Of a stretch of DNA of 53,725 bases, positions 16,449 through 23,807 are shown piece after piece. The notes beneath the pieces were generated by a model. It ran no database searches and was not told where the DNA came from. It saw only the letters and a program-made list of their open reading frames with translations. The DNA is from a virus. The first letter of the stretch is position 1; every line of letters begins with the position of its first letter. The position numbers and the translations under genes were made by a program. The stretch lies in the IMG/VR virus record IMGVR_UViG_3300037845_000029, positions 1-53,725 of that record; one strand, 5' to 3'.

Positions 16449-16505
16449 CCGCCACGGTAGCGCGTGGCGGACCTGGCAGCCGTTTGAAACCCCTAGCCCA
16501 CGGAG
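16449..16505 (+). promoter_or_regulatory. Hairpin plus start-associated motif 7
   Basis: CCGCCACG/CGTGGCGG (16449-16456, 16463-16470) form an 8-bp stem with a 6-base loop. CCCTAGCC at 16491-16498 and GGAG at 16502-16505 precede ATG 16516. Confidence 0.7.
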
Positions 16506-16515
16506 AACCCACGAC

Positions 16516-17055
16516 ATGACCGCGACCTCACACACCTTGACTTGCCAAATGGAAGACGGATGCACCGCGCCCGTTACCCACATCGACAACAAGGGATACA
16601 TCTATTGCGAGCGGCATGGCATCGAGCGGCGCGACGTGCGCCCATGCCGGAAGCTGCTGGCCCGCGAATTGCGCTTGCTCCGCGCCGACCAGGCGATCCA
16701 CTGGGATAGCAAGCTGAACGTCGAGACGACAACCACCACGCCGCACACCACCGGCAAATGGGAATTCAAAGGCGAATGCGAACCATTGCCAAACGACGGC
16801 AGCTCGCAATTCCAGATTTGGCAAGGCAACCGCGTCATCGCCGTTGTCGTTTCCACGGAAGAAGAGTCGATCGGCGTGAGCGAGGGTATCGCCAACGCGA
16901 GGCTCTTGGCGGCCGCGCCGGATTTGCTCGAAGCCTGCGAGCTTGCCCTTAGCCGGCTGAAACCCGCCGGCAGCGTTAAGAAAGACTTTTCAGGCCACGT
17001 AGCACACGCGGCATTGTCAAAGGCCATCGCCCGCGCGAAAGGGGGTGACGCATGA
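16516..17055 (+). CDS. Hypothetical phage protein
   Basis: 179 residues. N-terminal Cys/His region (LTCQMEDGCTAPVTH, then YCERHG) suggests a small zinc finger. The C-terminal part (GIANARLLAAAPDLLEACEL) is a motif common in uncharacterised proteins of many phages. It overlaps the next gene by 4 bases. Function unknown. Confidence 0.75.
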   Translation: MTATSHTLTCQMEDGCTAPVTHIDNKGYIYCERHGIERRDVRPCRKLLARELRLLRADQAIHWDSKLNVETTTTTPHTTGKWEFKGECEPLPNDGSSQFQIWQGNRVIAVVVSTEEESIGVSEGIANARLLAAAPDLLEACELALSRLKPAGSVKKDFSGHVAHAALSKAIARAKGGDA

Positions 17056-17429
17056 CGACGGCCTGGACCTACCGCCCGCATCCCGAACCGGATGAACGCC
17101 CGATCGGCTTTTGGGTCGATCGAACGAACCTAGACGGCGGATGCTCGCCCGTCGCCGACGTGTACGACGGAGAGGAAGGCGAGCAGTGGGCACGCCTCAT
17201 CGCTACGGCACCCGAAGCAGTGGATTTCCTCATCCAGTACCTTTGGAGCGAACACGGAATCTGCGCAGCCGACGACGAGGCCGCGCCGTACTCGCCAGAA
17301 CAACTCCGCGACATGGCCCAAGCGATCGTCGCCAAGGCCCGCGGGCAATCCGCAGCCGAACGCGACCTGGATTGCATCGCCGGACACGACGCGCGGGAAG
17401 CGCGGCGCGCAGAAAGGCGGGACGGATGA
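17052..17429 (+). CDS. Hypothetical protein
   Basis: 125 residues, starting in an ATGA overlap and ending in another. IGFWVDRTNLDGGCSPVADV and LIATAPEAVDFLIQYLW suggest a small alpha/beta protein related in style to the preceding one (both carry the NARL/ATAPE-type helix). Function not recognised. Confidence 0.7.
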   Translation: MTTAWTYRPHPEPDERPIGFWVDRTNLDGGCSPVADVYDGEEGEQWARLIATAPEAVDFLIQYLWSEHGICAADDEAAPYSPEQLRDMAQAIVAKARGQSAAERDLDCIAGHDAREARRAERRDG

Positions 17430-17665
17430 ACTCAACGCAAATCAACCACGTCAAGGGACTCGCGGCGCGGATGCTCGAAACACTCGACCATACGCCACGC
17501 GGGCCGCAAAAGGTGCTCGACGAATTGTTGCCGTGCGCCGAGTTTTTCAACGGCATCACCGCGCCGAACGACCGACCGCCGGTTGCCGTCTACCTCACGC
17601 TTGGGGGGCGGCAATATCGACGTGTCCGAGGCAAGAACCGCTGGCTCACCACGAGGAACCCATGA
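17426..17665 (+). CDS. Hypothetical protein
   Basis: 79 residues from ATG 17426, overlapping the preceding stop by 4 bases. Helical first half (GLAARMLETLDHTPRGPQKV), beta-like end (PPVAVYLTLGGRQYRRVRG). Also overlaps the next start by 4 bases. No family recognised. Confidence 0.65.
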   Translation: MNSTQINHVKGLAARMLETLDHTPRGPQKVLDELLPCAEFFNGITAPNDRPPVAVYLTLGGRQYRRVRGKNRWLTTRNP

Positions 17666-17883
17666 CACCCCGCGATGGACTGGCCGAGATGATCCGCCAC
17701 CACTACCGCACCGCCGGAGAATCGGCTACGACGGAGGCAGCCGAAAAGGGACTGGCCGCTTTCGACGCGATGCTGGCCACGCTTGAACGAATCGTCAAGC
17801 TGGGCAACAGCGAGGACACGAGCCTAGCCGATTTTTACTTCGCCGCCGAGGATGCCGAAAAAGCTCTCGATGAGACGACATAA
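17662..17883 (+). CDS. Hypothetical small helical protein
   Basis: 73 residues from ATG 17662 (ATGA overlap). Acidic and almost entirely helical (EKGLAAFDAMLATLERIVKL). Last gene of a four-gene coupled block. Function unknown. Confidence 0.65.
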   Translation: MTPRDGLAEMIRHHYRTAGESATTEAAEKGLAAFDAMLATLERIVKLGNSEDTSLADFYFAAEDAEKALDETT

Positions 17884-17896
17884 TCACCGACTCCCC

Positions 17897-17940
17897 GGCT
17901 AGGGAGCACCGCCGCGCCCGGCAGCTCGTTGCGGCCGGGC
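17897..17940 (+). promoter_or_regulatory. Inverted copy of the start-associated motif with hairpin
   Basis: GGCTAGGG at 17897-17904 is the exact reverse complement of CCCTAGCC. GCCCGGC/GCCGGGC arms (17916-17922, 17934-17940) form a 7-bp hairpin after it. It lies between two gene blocks. Confidence 0.5.
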
Positions 17941-17976
17941 CGGCGGGTTTCAAAACGCGAAAGGACCACGACCACC

Positions 17977-18078
17977 ATGAACAGTCCACGACCAAAGCAG
18001 CCCAACGGTGCCCATCAAAAGGCATGTTCGGTGCCGATTGCCCGTGATGCGTCGCACCATCCCCAGGGAACCCCATGA
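17977..18078 (+). CDS. 33-residue leader-like peptide
   Basis: ATG 17977 with AAAGGA upstream; the product starts MNSPRPKQPNG and has no hydrophobic segment. Its TGA overlaps ATG 18075 of the membrane protein gene, so it could couple translation of that gene. Low complexity makes it uncertain. Confidence 0.45.
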   Translation: MNSPRPKQPNGAHQKACSVPIARDASHHPQGTP

Positions 18079-18299
18079 CCCCCGCCGAAGTCCACGCCCT
18101 GATGATCGGCTGCGCCGCGGAGCGCGAACGCGAGGGCAGCCCGTTTCGACCGCCGCCGAGCGCGATGGCTCGATTGATCGTTGCCGCCGTCGTCGTCACC
18201 GTGATCCTGGCAACGACACTTCGATTCGCCGTGGCATTGACGAATTGGACTAGGCCGAGACCGACTGAACCGGCCACGGCACGGAGATTGCACGAATGA
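18075..18299 (+). CDS. Small membrane protein
   Basis: 74 residues with one membrane segment at about residues 31-51 (ARLIVAAVVVTVILATTLRF) and a basic C-terminus, so a single-span inner-membrane protein. Size and topology are similar to phage superinfection-exclusion or holin-like proteins, but there is no specific evidence for either, and no endolysin is nearby. Confidence 0.6.
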   Translation: MTPAEVHALMIGCAAEREREGSPFRPPPSAMARLIVAAVVVTVILATTLRFAVALTNWTRPRPTEPATARRLHE

Positions 18300-18305
18300 T
18301 GAGAT

Positions 18306-18530
18306 ATGAGCACCAAATCCATGACACTCAGCCAAGCCGCCGAGGCGCTCGGAATCAGCGTCAGCACGGTTGCGAGACGGGCCGCCACGCTGAAACTTGG
18401 CACGCGACTGGCCGACAATTTCGTGCTACTCACCCCCGCCGAAGTCGAGCGAATCCGCAAATTCAAGGGCGAGCGCGGGCCGAAGTCCGCCGACGTTGTA
18501 TCGAAAAGTGATACACGCGCCGCGGTTTAG
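18306..18530 (+). CDS. Small MerR/excisionase-like HTH protein
   Basis: 74 residues. LSQAAEALGISVSTVARRAA is a winged helix-turn-helix of the excisionase/MerR type; LTPAEVERIRKFKGERGPK is the following wing and helix. Same build as the proteins at 10077, 35553 and 47791, all ending in a basic Gly-Pro-Lys tail. Such proteins regulate excision or early transcription. No integrase is in the window. Confidence 0.7.
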   Translation: MSTKSMTLSQAAEALGISVSTVARRAATLKLGTRLADNFVLLTPAEVERIRKFKGERGPKSADVVSKSDTRAAV

Positions 18531-18625
18531 ACACACCGTTTCGGGTGGCATCGTCCAGCGATTATAGTTTTCAGCCGGTTTTACGAATCGAAGAAACTGG
18601 CACACGTATTGCAATATGTCGGTCG

Positions 18626-18638
18626 TAACCGGGGCCAA
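18626..18638 (+). repeat. Direct repeat left of the tRNA-like element
   Basis: TAACCGGGGCCAA occurs here and at 18786-18798, bracketing the tRNA-like segment. Both copies are followed by purine-rich RBS-like sequence. Confidence 0.6.
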
Positions 18639-18654
18639 GAAAGGGAAACGACGA

Positions 18655-18775
18655 GGGGATCTCTGGGCATGGCCGGTGCGCGATGGCGGCCGGTTGGGTT
18701 GGCCGAGTTTGGAGAAATCCTAAACGAGACTCGGCACGGCACATCCGTGACAGGTTCGAGTCCTGTCCATCCCCA
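18655..18775 (+). other. tRNA-3'-end-like segment, possible attachment core or decayed tRNA
   Basis: 18749-18767 forms a T-arm (GACAGG / CCTGTC around TTCGAGT), followed by ATCCCCA, which can pair with GGGGAT at 18655-18660. A CACGG/CCGTG variable-arm-like stem lies just before. The length (121 bases) and lack of a normal D-arm and anticodon loop argue against a working tRNA. Such 3' halves are typical phage attachment cores. A 39-residue ORF (18669-18788) covers the same bases and may be fortuitous. Confidence 0.4.
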
Positions 18776-18785
18776 GCGATCCCTA

Positions 18786-18798
18786 TAACCGGGGCCAA
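18786..18798 (+). repeat. Direct repeat right of the tRNA-like element
   Basis: Second copy of TAACCGGGGCCAA, 160 bases after the first, immediately before the ribosome binding site of the gene at 18811. Confidence 0.6.
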
Positions 18799-18810
18799 AC
18801 GAGGAAAGAC

Positions 18811-19116
18811 ATGAAGACGACACGACGCGTAGTAGCGGGTCCGGCCACGATCGGTGGCCAAGAGATCCGGGGGGGGCAGTACGCCCTGGTCTGTCGATCC
18901 TACGGGATCGACAGCGTTAACTGGGTTTCCGACTCGGCCGGTGCGGTCGAGTCGGAAATCGAAAAAATGGCCGCGAAAGACGCGGCCGACGAGCAGGAGC
19001 GGCGGGCCGCGATGGCCCGCCCGCACACCCTGGCGGCCGAGTGCGCCGCCTCGGCGGCGCCCCGCGACCGGGACGACATCGCCCTGACCGGGCGAATCGG
19101 GATGTATTACGACTGA
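18811..19116 (+). CDS. Hypothetical protein
   Basis: 101 residues, start supported by GAGGAAAG just upstream. Beta-like first half (GPATIGGQEIRGGQYALVCR), acidic helical second half. No Cys motif or membrane segment. Function unknown. Confidence 0.6.
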   Translation: MKTTRRVVAGPATIGGQEIRGGQYALVCRSYGIDSVNWVSDSAGAVESEIEKMAAKDAADEQERRAAMARPHTLAAECAASAAPRDRDDIALTGRIGMYYD

Positions 19117-19189
19117 GCCACGTCGGGCCGAGGGGCTCCGCGAGGGAGTAATGACACGGGGCGACGCGACCACCACGAAAGGAAAAGAC

Positions 19190-19339
19190 ATGACGACCAA
19201 CGAGACTGCGACCAACGACCGGACCTCCGAATACTTCCCGTGCTGGCACTGCGAGGGCACCGGCACCATCGAAGATGCCGAGCACGGAGATTGCGAGTGC
19301 TCGGCGTGCGATGGCACCGGCGAAGCAAGGGAAGAGTGA
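19190..19339 (+). CDS. DnaJ-type CxxCxGxG zinc-finger protein
   Basis: 49 residues from ATG 19190 (AAAGGA upstream; ATG 19151 is the alternative). CWHCEGTGTI and CSACDGTGEA are two CxxCxGxG motifs, the zinc-binding repeats of DnaJ. One such pair binds one zinc. Many phages and plasmids carry small proteins of this type with unknown partners. Confidence 0.65.
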   Translation: MTTNETATNDRTSEYFPCWHCEGTGTIEDAEHGDCECSACDGTGEAREE

Positions 19340-19829
19340 GACAATAGCTGCTTTACAAGAAGTCCGCCCCGCGCGCGGTCCGCGATTCGTTGACCACGCT
19401 GGGAAAGATTATGGAATCTGGCACGTCGTCGGATTGGCCGGATTTGCGCGAGGCGGTTACGCGTGCTGGCTTGTCCGTTGCCGTGGTTGCGGCAAAGAAA
19501 TCGTCACGCGAGCGCATACGCTACGGACGCTCTCCGGTAAGTGCCGCCATATCCGCAAGGTTCCCCAAAAGCGACAGAAGCCGGTCAAATGCAAACTCTG
19601 CAATAGAGCTCCGGTCGCCAAGGGGCTTTGCCGATCGCACTACCAAGTCGAGTGGGCGAGACTCAATCAAAAGAAGAAGCCGGGTTCCGAAGTCGTTGTC
19701 CGTGGCAGTCTCGCACGATTCATTCGCGAGGCGGCAAAAGCCGATGGAGCGGGAATATCAGAATGGTTGCGCAAAAAGTTGCTGCAAAAACGGGATACGG
19801 GGCGACCAAAAACGAAAGGGAAAACATGA
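19311..19829 (+). CDS. Zinc-ribbon DNA-binding protein, homing-endonuclease-associated type
   Basis: About 172 residues; the start is uncertain (ATG 19311 overlaps the previous gene). Residues about 40-75 (CWLVRCRGCGKEIVTRA ... GKCRH) match the Cys-rich N-terminal module seen in HNH-family proteins. A second finger follows (CKLCNRAPVAKGLCRSHY). The C-terminus (SLARFIREAAKADG, ISEWLRKKLL) is helical. No HNH core is present, so it is probably a DNA-binding remnant or regulator. Confidence 0.6.
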   Translation: MAPAKQGKSETIAALQEVRPARGPRFVDHAGKDYGIWHVVGLAGFARGGYACWLVRCRGCGKEIVTRAHTLRTLSGKCRHIRKVPQKRQKPVKCKLCNRAPVAKGLCRSHYQVEWARLNQKKKPGSEVVVRGSLARFIREAAKADGAGISEWLRKKLLQKRDTGRPKTKGKT

Positions 19830-20089
19830 AGACGACACTTGAGGCTCAACTGAAACGCCTGAACGTCAACACGACTCACCGGCGTCCCGAGGGAATCGCC
19901 GTCTACGCCGACGACAATCTTCCGCGAGGGTGGGTCCGGCTTTCGGACGGCACAGGCACCGTCTACGGTGACGCGGCCGAAATTGCCGCGGTCCTTGAGG
20001 ACGTTGATGCCGAAGAAGTCACGACCGAATCTTGGGATGCTGTGTGGGACGCCCTTGGCGAATTCGAGGACAATGCTCCCACGACTTGA
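19826..20089 (+). CDS. Hypothetical protein
   Basis: 87 residues from ATG 19826 (ATGA overlap, GAAAGGGAAAA upstream). Acidic C-terminus (VLEDVDAEEVTTESWDAV). PRGWVRLSDGTGTVYGDAAE suggests a small beta domain. Function unknown. Confidence 0.65.
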   Translation: MKTTLEAQLKRLNVNTTHRRPEGIAVYADDNLPRGWVRLSDGTGTVYGDAAEIAAVLEDVDAEEVTTESWDAVWDALGEFEDNAPTT

Positions 20090-20100
20090 GCGAGTGAGCG

Positions 20101-20508
20101 GTGGCGGGCATCGGAAGGCATTTTGGCACGAAGGGGCGGCCGAGTCTCAAACGCAAGAGATTCTGCCGCCTCGTCGTGCTGGGCATGGCGGCCCGCGAGG
20201 GGCTGCGAAATGCTCGCGTGACCGGGTGGCTGTGTCGCTGCGACTGCGGGAACGAGAGGATCGTTGCCGCCAACGACTTGAAGGGCAATCGCGCGCTGGA
20301 CTGCGGGCGTGGCTGCCCGCTGAAAATCCGGTGCATCGTTTGCGGGCGATGGTTCGCCTTTCGGAGCAAGGGGAAACGCGAGACCTGCTCGGACAAGTGC
20401 AAGGCAACGAACGATCGGCGCATTCACGCAAGAGGAAAAGCGAAATGGCGAAAATTAAAACGCTCGGGTTCCTCGGCGTCCGCGCCGCGGCCGCCCGGCT
20501 CAACCTGA
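20101..20508 (+). CDS. Zinc-ribbon protein, HNH-associated N-terminal type
   Basis: 135 residues from GTG 20101. WLCRCDCGNERIVAANDLKG is the same zinc-ribbon module as in the protein at 19311 and in the homing endonuclease at 46357. A second finger (CIVCGRWFAFRSKGKRETC) resembles a post-SET or MYND-like Cys cluster. No catalytic HNH follows. Probably binds DNA; exact role unknown. Confidence 0.6.
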   Translation: MAGIGRHFGTKGRPSLKRKRFCRLVVLGMAAREGLRNARVTGWLCRCDCGNERIVAANDLKGNRALDCGRGCPLKIRCIVCGRWFAFRSKGKRETCSDKCKATNDRRIHARGKAKWRKLKRSGSSASAPRPPGST

Positions 20509-20588
20509 CTCGCCAGCGTGTGCTGGTGCTCATCGCGGCCGACGCCAACCTGGCGCGCATGGCTGCGGAAGGACCGAGGAAAGCGTGA
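20445..20588 (+). CDS. Small helix-turn-helix protein
   Basis: 47 residues from ATG 20445 with AGAGGA upstream. FLGVRAAAARLNLTRQRVLV is a helix-turn-helix of the same small paralogous set as 18306. It overlaps the 3' end of the previous gene in another frame by 64 bases. Confidence 0.5.
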   Translation: MAKIKTLGFLGVRAAAARLNLTRQRVLVLIAADANLARMAAEGPRKA

Positions 20589-20785
20589 AAATCCGCATTA
20601 CCTTCACGCTCACGGAGAAGCAGCGCCGGGCCATCGGCTGCGCCATGGAACTCGGCCGCGTGCCGACCTACGAGGAATGCCGCTTCTTCCTTGAATCGCA
20701 AGGGATGATGGGCGTTGAACAAGCGATGGGCGACTACGACGAGCCGGAACTGGAAGCGCGTATGCCACCGGAAGGAAAACGATGA
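20585..20785 (+). CDS. Hypothetical protein
   Basis: 66 residues from GTG 20585, overlapping the previous stop by 4 bases. RITFTLTEKQRRAIGCAMEL and YEECRFFLESQGMMGVEQAM look like a small two-helix domain. Overlaps the next start by 4 bases. Confidence 0.6.
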   Translation: MKIRITFTLTEKQRRAIGCAMELGRVPTYEECRFFLESQGMMGVEQAMGDYDEPELEARMPPEGKR

Positions 20786-20886
20786 CCGACGAAGAATTAC
20801 GCGACGTGGTTTTGCGGGCGCTCGAGGCTGGCCTGACCGCTGACCAAATCGTGCGCATCGGCAAGAACACGACGGCCGAGTCGTGA
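20782..20886 (+). CDS. 34-residue protein
   Basis: ATG 20782 in an ATGA overlap. MTDEELRDVVLRALEAGLTA followed by DQIVRIGKN suggests one complete small helical hairpin. Too short for family assignment; the coupling supports that it is translated. Confidence 0.5.
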   Translation: MTDEELRDVVLRALEAGLTADQIVRIGKNTTAES

Positions 20887-20889
20887 CCC

Positions 20890-21003
20890 ATGCTCTACGA
20901 GGCTGCCGGGTCCGGCGGCATGGCACGGTACTTCGCGGCGCTGGAAGTCTGCCGGGCCGTGAAGCTCGTCAGGGGTGCCCACGACATCCCGAAGGGAAGT
21001 TGA
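20890..21003 (+). CDS. 37-residue protein
   Basis: ATG 20890, 3 bases after the previous stop. Sequence MARYFAALEVCRAVKLVRGA suggests a helix; no clear ribosome binding site. Weak support. Confidence 0.35.
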   Translation: MLYEAAGSGGMARYFAALEVCRAVKLVRGAHDIPKGS

Positions 21004-21019
21004 CGGGGTAAATCGACCG

Positions 21020-21048
21020 TTGACCGCACAACGGCAAGCCGCTAGAAT
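21020..21048 (+). promoter_or_regulatory. Sigma-70-type promoter, leaderless
   Basis: TTGACC at 21020-21025, spacer 17, TAGAAT at 21043-21048. The ATG (21055) lies 6 bases after the -10 box, so transcription would start at or within the start codon. Confidence 0.75.
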
Positions 21049-21054
21049 CGCTCC

Positions 21055-21255
21055 ATGCCAAGAAAGAACGCGTCAGCACAGGCCCTTGCGAAACTCCGCT
21101 GGAAGGACAAGACCCAGGCAGAACGGGCCGCAACCGGGCAACGACTCAAGAAGGCCCGCGCCGCGTCGAAGAAGCTAACGCCGAAGCGCCGGAAGGAAAT
21201 CGCCGAGATCGCTGCCAAGGCACGGTGGGCCAAGCACAGGAATGGAGCAGCTTGA
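21055..21255 (+). CDS. Small basic protein
   Basis: 66 residues, very Lys/Arg/Ala rich (SAQALAKLRWKDKTQAERAA, KKLTPKRRKEIAEIAAKARW). All helical and strongly basic, so nucleic-acid binding is likely. The start sits directly at the predicted transcription start of the 21020 promoter. A T-rich tract (21259-21265) follows. Confidence 0.65.
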   Translation: MPRKNASAQALAKLRWKDKTQAERAATGQRLKKARAASKKLTPKRRKEIAEIAAKARWAKHRNGAA

Positions 21256-21276
21256 AAGTTTTTTTCGGATTTGCTA

Positions 21277-21306
21277 TTGACCGCATTACGGCACATCGTC
21301 TAGAAT
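21277..21306 (+). promoter_or_regulatory. Sigma-70-type promoter before parB-like gene
   Basis: TTGACC at 21277-21282, spacer 18, TAGAAT at 21301-21306. Sequence around it (CGCA.TACGGCA) resembles the 21020 promoter, so the two may be duplicates. Confidence 0.7.
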
Positions 21307-21338
21307 CCGGCCGGGCAATGGATGAAGGAGCGACACGC

Positions 21339-22193
21339 ATGGCAAAGAAAGTCGAGTTTCACCCTCTGGCCAACGCCTTCCCCTTGATGGACAAGAAGGA
21401 ATTCGATGCGCTCGTTATGGACATCGAGGACAACGGCTTGGCCGAAGACATCATCAACCACGACGGGCGAATCTTGGATGGGCGCAACCGCTACAACGCC
21501 TGTCTTGAGGCCAAGGTTGAGCCCAGGTTTCGCGATTGGGATGGGGAGGGCAAGACGCCGCTTGGGTTCGTCGTTATGAAGAACTTGCACCGCCGGCATC
21601 TGTCCGAGACGCAACGCGCATCGGTCGGAGCGGCGCTAGCTTTGTTCAAAAACGGAGAAATCCCCGAAGAAGGCGACGATTCGGCAAATTTGCCGCCTTC
21701 CGATGAGGAGGGATCGACGCTCACGCAAGAGGACGCCGCCGACCTCTTGAACGTCAGCGAACGAAGCATCCGCAGCGCCGCCAAGGTGCTACAGGATGGA
21801 TCAAAGGAACTCCAAGAGGCGATGAAGGCCGATGAGATTCCGGTCTCTAAAGCTGCTGAACTCGCGAAGTTGTCGAAGTCCGAGCAGAACGCCGAGCTTC
21901 GCCGAATCCGCGAGGAGCGCGAAGAGAAGGAACGCGAGAAGGCGGAACGCGAAGCCGAGCGACAAGCCGCCAAGGAAGCTGGCGAGGCGCCCAAACAGCC
22001 TACCGCCGCACAACGCAAGGAGACGATTCGCGCCGAATGCGACCGCGTAATTGCCGCCATCGAGTCGTTGCACAAGCGCGCCGAGAAGCTTTCGGAGATG
22101 TGCGGCGCCGACGACAAGTTTGTGAAGGGTATCTTCAAGGGGCTCGACACCGCTTCGCAAAACGCCTTCGACCTCAAACGGAGCAAGAGGTAG
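21339..22193 (+). CDS. ParB-like nuclease/partition domain protein
   Basis: 284 residues from ATG 21339 (GGAG 8 bases upstream). Residues 1-95 are a ParB N-terminal domain: EFDALVMDIEDNGLAEDI, ILDGRNRYNACLE and FVVMKNLHRRHLSETQRA. A central HTH follows (TQEDAADLLNVSERSIRSAA). Residues 180-225 are a very charged coiled coil. Phage ParB-like proteins may bind DNA, nick it or act as regulators; partner ParA is absent from the window. A second ParB domain occurs in the gene ending at 27565. Confidence 0.85.
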   Translation: MAKKVEFHPLANAFPLMDKKEFDALVMDIEDNGLAEDIINHDGRILDGRNRYNACLEAKVEPRFRDWDGEGKTPLGFVVMKNLHRRHLSETQRASVGAALALFKNGEIPEEGDDSANLPPSDEEGSTLTQEDAADLLNVSERSIRSAAKVLQDGSKELQEAMKADEIPVSKAAELAKLSKSEQNAELRRIREEREEKEREKAEREAERQAAKEAGEAPKQPTAAQRKETIRAECDRVIAAIESLHKRAEKLSEMCGADDKFVKGIFKGLDTASQNAFDLKRSKR

Positions 22194-22196
22194 CCA

Positions 22197-23021
22197 ATGG
22201 AAGTCCCAGCCATCGACCTTGCCGCCATTGCGATTCGCCGAGCCTATCGGCAGTACCGCAACTTGCTGGCCGCCGGGCACTACGCGGACTTCTACGAGAC
22301 CGCGAAGATGATCGGCGCTCACCTGGACACGGCGCGAACCGTGTTGAAGAAGGAAAGCGGCGGAGAATTGACTGGGCAATTTTCGGCGTTCGTTGGCAAA
22401 CTGGAATTCGATCTTGTGTCATCGTATGCCCTGCTGAACGTCCACCTGCTCCGAGAATTCATCAACTTCCACGGCGTCTACTTCATCCAAGCCGGCAAGG
22501 ATGGACCAATCAAAATCGGCTGGACCAATGACCTCGCAAATCGGCTGTCTACCTTTCAGGTTGCGAACTATCGGACCCTTCATGTCCGCGCCGTGATGCT
22601 TGGAAAGGCCGCGATCGAACGACCGACGCAACGACTTTTCCGCAACGACCGCATTCGCGGAGAGTGGTTCAAGCCGAGCGACGGGTTGCTTGAGTACGTG
22701 TCTGACCTGAACCGCAACCGGGTTGACATGGAATTTGTGCCAGACGGCCTGCAACCCGCCGACCCTCAAATCCCAGAAGCTATGATGGAGGCGTTCAACT
22801 GTCTGTCCGTTTTCATATTCCGCCACAAGGCGACCGGAGGCTCAGAGGCCGTTCTAAAGCGGATTCTGTACGAGATTGACTACACACGATACATCGTCGA
22901 TGGGATGGGCGAGCGAGAATCGCAATTGATGGGGATGGTCTATGGCCAGTCCCGCAAGCAGTTGACCTACACGCCGAGCGCATGCTGGCCTGCATCGACC
23001 AGCTACGTGACCGAGTGTTGA
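22197..23021 (+). CDS. GIY-YIG superfamily protein (T5orf172-like)
   Basis: 274 residues. Residues about 93-158 match the T5orf172/MUG113 branch of GIY-YIG nucleases: GVYFIQAGKDGPIKIGWTND, NRLSTFQVANYRTLHV, a Glu in AAIERPTQRLF and the closing RIRGEWF. The N-terminal 90 residues are helical; the C-terminus is unassigned. Likely a DNA endonuclease, perhaps mobile or active in phage DNA processing. It starts 3 bases after the parB-like gene. Confidence 0.75.
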   Translation: MEVPAIDLAAIAIRRAYRQYRNLLAAGHYADFYETAKMIGAHLDTARTVLKKESGGELTGQFSAFVGKLEFDLVSSYALLNVHLLREFINFHGVYFIQAGKDGPIKIGWTNDLANRLSTFQVANYRTLHVRAVMLGKAAIERPTQRLFRNDRIRGEWFKPSDGLLEYVSDLNRNRVDMEFVPDGLQPADPQIPEAMMEAFNCLSVFIFRHKATGGSEAVLKRILYEIDYTRYIVDGMGERESQLMGMVYGQSRKQLTYTPSACWPASTSYVTEC

Positions 23022-23037
23022 AGAAGCCGAGGGACGC

Positions 23038-23352
23038 ATGAGCCAATACTGGATTCTGGACGAGCAGCGCAAGCCGAAGCCGGTAACTGATGTTATCGAA
23101 TGGGCGACGTGGTTCGAGCACGGCGAGCGCAAGATCAAGCAAAGCGACATCGGCGGCGTGCATGTCTCGACCGTGTTCATTGGCATCGACCACCAATTCG
23201 GCAACGGACCGCCGCTCCTCTACGAGACGATGATTTTCGGAGGACCACGCGACGAGTCGCAAGCACGCGCCAGCACCGAAGCCGAAGCGTTGGATCAGCA
23301 CGAAGAAGCTTGCCGCCTTGCACGAGAGAAAGCCGAGATCAAGCGGCCGTGA
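23038..23352 (+). CDS. Conserved phage hypothetical protein
   Basis: 104 residues. WATWFEHGERKIKQSDIGGV followed by STVFIGIDHQFGNGPPLLYE and TMIFGG is a widespread phage protein of unknown function (recalled, not searched). No catalytic motif proposed. The 128 bases after it hold no convincing gene. Confidence 0.75.
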   Translation: MSQYWILDEQRKPKPVTDVIEWATWFEHGERKIKQSDIGGVHVSTVFIGIDHQFGNGPPLLYETMIFGGPRDESQARASTEAEALDQHEEACRLAREKAEIKRP

Positions 23353-23480
23353 AACCCATCTTGATTCTGCCCGGCCGAGACGATTACGAACACGATTTTT
23401 CTTGAGCTTGAAGTGTATGACCGATTGACGAAGTACGTGGCGCGGGCTCTGCAAACCGAAAAGGCAAATCGAGGCGACTG

Positions 23481-23807
23481 ATGACCAATGACCAAAAGAA
23501 AACGCTCTGCGCCGGCTGCCGAGACAACTTCTACAACATCCCCGGCAACAGCACGACCGGCGAATGCTGGTTGCTGGCGAACGCCAAGCCCGTCGAACGC
23601 ACGAGCGTCGGCACCTGGCAGAACCCGCCGTATCACTGGCAGCCACAGCAGACCTTGAGTTGCCATCATCCCGAAGGGCGCCACTGGATCAAGGACGACG
23701 ATCCGAGGCTCGACACCGATCCGTACTGGGTCGCAAAACGCAAGGAGATTGACGGGGCGCTAGGCGCCGACTCCGTTCCCGACGCCAAGCGAGGATACAC
23801 CCCATGA
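23481..23807 (+). CDS. Hypothetical protein with Cys motif
   Basis: 108 residues. LCAGCRDNFYN and ECWLLANAK ... LSCHHPEGRHW give four Cys and two His that may bind a zinc. Ends in an ATGA overlap. No family recognised. Confidence 0.65.
   Translation: MTNDQKKTLCAGCRDNFYNIPGNSTTGECWLLANAKPVERTSVGTWQNPPYHWQPQQTLSCHHPEGRHWIKDDDPRLDTDPYWVAKRKEIDGALGADSVPDAKRGYTP

Noticed and set aside
18655-18775. tRNA-Sec gene (would support the selenoprotein idea)
   Set aside because: The T-arm fits, but the 8-bp acceptor has two mismatches, the D-arm and anticodon loop do not form, no TCA is in a 7-base loop, and 121 bases is too long.
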